From: JBEGQX01 sp041180805 | Lineage (GTDB): Bacteria; Planctomycetota; Planctomycetia; Gemmatales; Gemmataceae | Length of the DNA: 10,647 nucleotides | Direction of reading: 5' to 3' | Assembly (NCBI GenBank): GCA_041180805.1 | Contig: JBEGQX010000243.1 | Location: 1 to 10,647 of the forward strand | Shown: positions 6,531 through 10,647 of the stretch, in pieces | Numbering within the stretch: the first letter of the stretch is position 1 | Layout of the letters: every line of letters begins with the position of its first letter | The notes under the pieces: generated by a model | Seen by the model: the letters and a program-made list of their open reading frames with translations, nothing else | Told to the model about the DNA's origin: nothing | Database searches by the model: none | Made by a program: the position numbers and the translations under genes

Positions 6531-9500
6531 TTACCCGACAGGTTCCACCTGCCGAGTGGATGATGAAACACCCTGGCTGGAACACTCTTCCAGTCGGGTG
6601 GCTGGCTTTTGGGGCCAGCGAAAAACCACAAACACAACTCGAAGCACCAGAATCGACATGACCATGGCGCTTAAGACTCCTCCGATCACCACGGTCGCCA
6701 GTGGTCTTTGTACCTCGGCGCCCATGCCAGTGCTGAATGCCATGGGCAAAAACCCAAGGCTTGCCACCAGCGTGGTCATTAAAACAGGACGCAGTCTGGT
6801 GATGGCTGCCTCCTCAACAGCTTGTTCCATGTCCCTGCCACGATTCAAAAGCTGGCGAACATAAGAAACTAGGATCATGTCATCCAGTACAGCAACCCCT
6901 GAAAGTGCGATAAAACCAATCGCGGCAGAGATCGAAAATGGCATGTCCCTTACCCATAGCGCCAAAATTCCTCCCACCCAGGCAAAGGGCACACCGGTAA
7001 ACACCCTTATGGAATCCATCACATTCCCGTAGGTGGCGTACAGAAGCACAAAGACAAGAATTAGCGCGATGGGAACCACCACTAGAAGTCTTGTTCTGGC
7101 CCTTTGAAGCTGCTCGAACTGGCCACCGAAGGAAATATGGTATCTTCCGGGAGGTAGTGAAACATTTTTCTGGATGGCCGATTGAGCCTCGGCAACAAAT
7201 GAACCAAGATCCCGGCCACGAATATTGCAGGTGACAACGATTCGCCTTTGGCCCCACTCTCTGGTGATGGTTGAAGGGCCTTCCACCACCTGAATATCCA
7301 CAAGTCGCGACAGGGGGATACGCTCTCCCGTTGCTGCGGGCAACTGGATGGAGCCAACAGACTCCGGACTGTTTCTCCATGCATCGGGCAGGCGAAGTAT
7401 CAATGGAAAACGAAATTGCCCATCGACCACCTCGCCAACGGGTTTTGATCCGATGGATTCCACCACATCGAGCACCGCCCTTGCGGGAATTCCGTACCGG
7501 GCTATCTGATCCTGAAGAATTTTTGCCTGAAGAACCGGTTGTCCGGTCACTTGTTCCACATTCAGATCCGCAACTCCGGGAATGCCCTTAAGCACCTGTT
7601 CAATTTCCTCGGCCTTCGTTTTGAGAACCTGAAGATCATCCCCGAAGAGTTTCACGGAAAGGTCACTGCGGGTACCAGCAAGCATTTCGTTGATTCTCAT
7701 TTCAATGGGCTGGGAAAAGGCAAACTTCAGCCCGGGAATCGTTCTCAATTCTTTCTCAATAAGAACACAAAGACTTTCCTGGGTGATGGCTCTGGTCCAT
7801 TGATTCCTAGGCTTTAAGCTGATGAAGATATCGGTCAATTCCACTCCCATGGGGTCTGTGGCAACCTCGGCGGTTCCCACCCTGCTCCACACATGACGAA
7901 TCTCATCTGGGAAGGCCTTTAAAAGCGCCTTTTCCACCCGGGTGTTGGTGCGGACTGATTCCTCGAGGCTAGTGCCTGCAAGCCGCACGGTACCCAGCGC
8001 AATCGCACCCTCGGAGAGTCGCGGAACAAATTCTGCACCCAGTTGCGGGGCCACCATGCCGAACGAAAATACAAGCACCATCAGGGCGAAGGCGATTACC
8101 GCTGCCTTGTGCCGCATGGAAGCTTTCAACAGGGGCACATAGGCCCACTTGATCATGCGGATGAAAAGTGGTTCGTGTTCAGGCAGTTTTCGCGGAAGAA
8201 CCAGGCTTGCCAAGGCAGGCATCAACGTCATGGAAAGGACCATGGAACCAGCCAGTGCAAAGATCACTGTCCAGGCCATGGGGCGAAACAATTTCCCCTC
8301 GATTCCCTCCAGGGTAAGTATTGGAAGGTAAACAATCAGGATGATCAATTCGCCGAAAAGGGTCGGCTTGCGAACCTCGACAGCGGCATTCCGGATGATT
8401 TCCCTGCGGGACAGCCCTTGCTGGTTTCGTGAAATGTGCCTTACACAATTCTCGATCATGACGACCGAGGAATCCACCACCATGCCGAAATCGATGGCTC
8501 CCAGGCTGAGAAGGCTTGCCGAGATGCCGAAGCGCAGCATTCCGGAAAAGGCAAAAAGCATGGAAAGCGGAATGGCCAGCGCCACGATGCATGCGGCGCG
8601 AAGGTTTCCCAAAAACAGAAAGAGGATTGCAATGACAAGCAGGCCCCCCTCGAACAGGTTGGCACGAACGGTGTCCATCACATAGTCCACAAGCTCTGTG
8701 CGGTCATAGACGGTTTCAATGGCCACATTTCCAGGCATTCTGGCTTTGATCTTTTCCAGTTCGTTCTTCATGTTCCAGGTGACCTCGTGGGAATTTTCCC
8801 CCATGGTCATGAAGCCCAGGCCCAGCACCACCTCGCCATTGCCGTTGGCGGTGACCGCCCCCCTTCGCACCTCGTGCCCGATGGTGATTTCCGCTACATC
8901 GCGCAAGAGAACCGGTATGCCCTCCTTGACTGTTAGCTGGATGTTGGAAATCTGTTCCAGCGAAACAGTTCGGCCAAGCCCCTGAACCAGCAGCATGGAA
9001 CTGCCCTGATCGATCACCCCCCCGCCCACATTCTGGTTGTTTTCCTTTATGGATTGTGTGATGTGCTCAAAGGTCAGGTCGTATTTTGCCAGCCGTGTTG
9101 GGTCGATTCTCACCTGAAACTGTTTTTCAAAACCACCCCAGGAATTAACCTCTGCCACGCCTTTGACAGTGCGAAGCTGTGGCCTTACCACCCAGTCATG
9201 TATGGTTCGCAGTTGGGTGATATCGTCTCCCTTGCCTGTGACGATGTAATGGAAAACCTCGCCCAGGCCCGTGGAAACCGGACCCATGCGTGGTCGCTCC
9301 AAGCCCTGGGGAAGCTGTACCGAGCCCAGCCTTTCATTCACGATTTGCCTGGCAAAATAAATGTCGGTTCCATCCTCAAAGATCACCACCACCTGGGACA
9401 GGCCAAACTTGGAGATGGATCTCAACTGGCTGATGCGGGGCAGACCCCCCAGCTTTTGCTCTATGGGAAAGGTGATTTGCTGTTCTATTTCCTCGGGGCC

Positions 9501-9668
9501 CATGGCAGGGGCCACGGTATTGATTTGAACCTGAACCGGTGTGGTGTCCGGAAAGGCATCTATATCCAGGTGGCTAAGCGCCAGCAACCCCGTAACGATC
9601 AGGATGCTGGTGGAGGCGATGACCACCCAGCGGTGTTGCAGACTTTTCTCTATGATCCAGTTCAGCAT
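6531..9668 (-). CDS. czcA: CzcA-type heavy-metal efflux RND transporter (inner-membrane pump)
   Basis: This is a 1045-residue, full-length HME-RND protein that would export metal ions across the cell envelope using proton flow, as a trimer with a periplasmic adaptor and an outer-membrane channel. The first membrane helix (~14-34) leads into the family start 'LDIDAFPDTTPVQVQI'. The intramembrane proton-relay motif DFGMVVDSSVVMIEN carries Asp393, Asp399 and Glu406, the D/D/E pattern of CzcA (D402, D408, E415); E. coli CusA has Ala at the first position. GTAEVATDPM and RINEMLAGTRSDLSVK also match CzcA-like proteins. This favours Zn/Co/Cd/Ni over Cu/Ag, but specificity cannot be settled by eye. 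In the late membrane region GVAVLDDMILVSYV has Asp929-Asp930 where I recall LNG in CzcA. The gene starts 11 nt after the adaptor stop; its AAGGGGG ribosome binding site uses that stop's bases. The lipoprotein gene follows after 17 nt. Confidence 0.95.
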   Translation of the reverse strand: MLNWIIEKSLQHRWVVIASTSILIVTGLLALSHLDIDAFPDTTPVQVQINTVAPAMGPEEIEQQITFPIEQKLGGLPRISQLRSISKFGLSQVVVIFEDGTDIYFARQIVNERLGSVQLPQGLERPRMGPVSTGLGEVFHYIVTGKGDDITQLRTIHDWVVRPQLRTVKGVAEVNSWGGFEKQFQVRIDPTRLAKYDLTFEHITQSIKENNQNVGGGVIDQGSSMLLVQGLGRTVSLEQISNIQLTVKEGIPVLLRDVAEITIGHEVRRGAVTANGNGEVVLGLGFMTMGENSHEVTWNMKNELEKIKARMPGNVAIETVYDRTELVDYVMDTVRANLFEGGLLVIAILFLFLGNLRAACIVALAIPLSMLFAFSGMLRFGISASLLSLGAIDFGMVVDSSVVMIENCVRHISRNQQGLSRREIIRNAAVEVRKPTLFGELIILIVYLPILTLEGIEGKLFRPMAWTVIFALAGSMVLSMTLMPALASLVLPRKLPEHEPLFIRMIKWAYVPLLKASMRHKAAVIAFALMVLVFSFGMVAPQLGAEFVPRLSEGAIALGTVRLAGTSLEESVRTNTRVEKALLKAFPDEIRHVWSRVGTAEVATDPMGVELTDIFISLKPRNQWTRAITQESLCVLIEKELRTIPGLKFAFSQPIEMRINEMLAGTRSDLSVKLFGDDLQVLKTKAEEIEQVLKGIPGVADLNVEQVTGQPVLQAKILQDQIARYGIPARAVLDVVESIGSKPVGEVVDGQFRFPLILRLPDAWRNSPESVGSIQLPAATGERIPLSRLVDIQVVEGPSTITREWGQRRIVVTCNIRGRDLGSFVAEAQSAIQKNVSLPPGRYHISFGGQFEQLQRARTRLLVVVPIALILVFVLLYATYGNVMDSIRVFTGVPFAWVGGILALWVRDMPFSISAAIGFIALSGVAVLDDMILVSYVRQLLNRGRDMEQAVEEAAITRLRPVLMTTLVASLGFLPMAFSTGMGAEVQRPLATVVIGGVLSAMVMSILVLRVVFVVFRWPQKPATRLEECSSQGVSSSTRQVEPVG

Positions 9669-9674
9669 GGATAA

Positions 9675-9682
9675 CCCCCTTA
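9675..9682 (-). promoter_or_regulatory. Stop codon / ribosome binding site overlap between adaptor and pump genes
   Basis: The minus strand reads TAAGGGGG here: the TAA ends the adaptor gene and its last two bases also belong to the AAGGGGG Shine-Dalgarno sequence of the pump, 6 nt before its ATG at 9668. A ribosome terminating on the first gene would sit on the start region of the second, so translational coupling is likely. Confidence 0.65.
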
Positions 9683-10647
9683 TTTCTTGCTGTGACAGGC
9701 ACAGCCTTCGCCCAGGTTTCCACGCAGCAGCTCGGTAAGCAAAAGGCCGCTTCCCTGATGAACCACCAGTTCGCCGGGCAGCAACCCGGCCAGAATTTCC
9801 ACCTTCGAATCATCCCTGGCTCCGGTTCTTACCTTGCGCACATGGAAGAGCTTGGGGACTTTCGGGTCCAGGAAGTTTTTATCCCTGACAAAAACAACCT
9901 GGCAGCAACCATCCCATTGCACCGCGTCCCTTGGCACACACAGGGCCTTTGGCTCCTCGCGAAGGATGATTCTTGCATTACCGAAGGTGTTGGCACGCAA
10001 CAGCCCTCCCTTGTCCTCCAGGTTGGCACGCGCCTTGATGGTTCGGGTCTTCAGGTCGGCCTGGGTGCTGATCCAGTCGATCTTGCATTCCACTTCCCGC
10101 ACCGCACCGGAGGGGTTGTACAACACCTTCTGGCCGGTGTGGAGAAAACGGGCATCTTCATTCCTGACATCCAGCGTGATCCATTTGTATTCGTTGTTGA
10201 CCACCTCGAAAAGGATGCGCGTGGTGTCCACCACCTCGCCTGCAACCACTTCCCGCGAAACGATGGTTCCATCCATGGGAGAAATCACCGGCAAAAGGTT
10301 GCGGGTGGTTTTGGTTGGGTCCATGAGCTGGTGGAGTTCCAGAGGTATTCCCAGAAAGTGCAACTTGTTTTCCAGTGCCTCGGGCGTGGTGGATTGCAGG
10401 TTGATGTTTTCCAGCGGGAGGCCAAGGTTCACCAGTGCCTGCCTGGCTGCGTTCATCCGAATGAGCGATTCCCGCAGAGCGGATTCAGCCTCTTCCAGGG
10501 TGGCGGCAGGGGTCGCGATCCCAGCGGCCCTTAAACGGCTTAGCGTTTGTGTTCTTAATAGGCTCAAGGCGAACATCTGCATCAATTCGGATTTTGCTTT
10601 TCCCACCTCAGCGGAATCGATCAGCGCCAGGGTTTCATTTGCCTTCA
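9680..10647 (-). CDS. czcB: Periplasmic adaptor (membrane fusion protein) of a CzcB/CusB-type RND efflux system, 5' end outside window
   Basis: The frame is open to the window edge, giving 321 visible residues; the N-terminus, with signal peptide and first half of the lipoyl domain, is missing. In order one sees the alpha-hairpin (ANETLALIDSAEVGKAKSEL through about LENINLQ), the second half of the lipoyl domain (VISPMDGTIVSREVVAGEVV), beta-barrel sequence (FEVVNNEYKWITLDVRNEDA) and a membrane-proximal domain ending VEILAGLLPGELVVHQGS. This protein would link the pump in the inner membrane to an outer-membrane channel. The C-terminus ends GEGCACHSKK, whose Cys-x-Cys-His cluster could bind metal. 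An internal GTG at 10604-10606 could be taken for the start, but the alpha-hairpin consensus continues upstream of it without a stop, so it is not the start. It is the first visible gene of the efflux operon, directly upstream of the pump. Confidence 0.9.
   Translation of the reverse strand, partial: KANETLALIDSAEVGKAKSELMQMFALSLLRTQTLSRLRAAGIATPAATLEEAESALRESLIRMNAARQALVNLGLPLENINLQSTTPEALENKLHFLGIPLELHQLMDPTKTTRNLLPVISPMDGTIVSREVVAGEVVDTTRILFEVVNNEYKWITLDVRNEDARFLHTGQKVLYNPSGAVREVECKIDWISTQADLKTRTIKARANLEDKGGLLRANTFGNARIILREEPKALCVPRDAVQWDGCCQVVFVRDKNFLDPKVPKLFHVRKVRTGARDDSKVEILAGLLPGELVVHQGSGLLLTELLRGNLGEGCACHSKK

Noticed and set aside
6149..6864. Two overlapping plus-strand open frames (170 and 195 codons) opposite the lipoprotein and pump 3' end
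   Set aside because: Their hydrophobic stretches are mirror images of the lipoprotein signal peptide and linker codons; the minus-strand frame has a lipobox, motif repeats and a good ribosome binding site.
9054..9674. 206-codon plus-strand open frame opposite the start of the pump gene
   Set aside because: It lies wholly antisense to the conserved N-terminal region of the pump and has no family resemblance.
9692..10534. 280-codon open frame on the plus strand opposite the adaptor gene
   Set aside because: It is antisense to a clearly conserved adaptor, shows no recognisable domain and has no ribosome binding site; it results from codon bias in the real gene.
10604..10606. GTG as a start codon for the adaptor
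   Set aside because: The frame continues upstream to the window edge with ANETLALIDSAEV, a standard part of the adaptor hairpin, so the GTG encodes an internal Val.

Overview
The window reads as a chromosomal piece of a planctomycete (Planctomycetota). The clearest markers are the C-terminal end of a DUF1559 protein (a prepilin-like family greatly expanded in that phylum) and, just downstream, a small protein with the carboxypeptidase-regulatory-like domain and the 'IPERYFDVRTSGL...' tail that usually accompany DUF1559 genes there. Secreted SMP-30-type and FAD-dependent oxidoreductase proteins with extra C-terminal domains fit the same lineage. Genus cannot be told from the sequence. Composition is uneven: the first ~1.2 kb is clearly AT-richer than the minus-strand genes.

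Layout. Plus strand, 1-3122: a partial DUF1559 gene; 9 nt later a GYF_2 - transmembrane - carboxypeptidase-regulatory-like fusion; a 161-nt gap with a weak inverted repeat; then a secreted SMP-30/gluconolactonase-like protein with an unrecognised ~300-residue C-terminal half. Minus strand, 10647-3125, in transcription order: the 3' part of a CzcB/CusB-type periplasmic adaptor, a full-length CzcA-type heavy-metal RND pump, a small cysteine/histidine-rich lipoprotein, a gap with a strong 17-bp hairpin, a secreted FAD-dependent oxidoreductase with a golvesin-C-like domain, and a two-domain ASCH (PUA-like) protein. The two gene blocks converge with only 2 nt between stop codons at ~3122/3125.

How the genes work together. 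The adaptor, pump and lipoprotein form a tight cluster: 11 and 17 nt gaps, and the pump's ribosome binding site includes the adaptor's stop codon. Together they look like a divalent-metal efflux system; an outer-membrane channel gene would be expected upstream, beyond the window. The lipoprotein carries two copies of a CX2HX6CX2C motif and may be a periplasmic metal carrier or sensor for the pump. The oxidoreductase and ASCH protein are a likely second transcription unit with no evident functional link to metal efflux. No RNA genes, CRISPR arrays, insertion sequences or phage genes were seen. The most unusual items are the metal-motif lipoprotein, two adjacent aspartates in a late membrane segment of the pump, the GYF_2 fusion, and the unknown C-terminal half of the SMP-30-like protein. 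Nothing amounts to a demonstrably new system.
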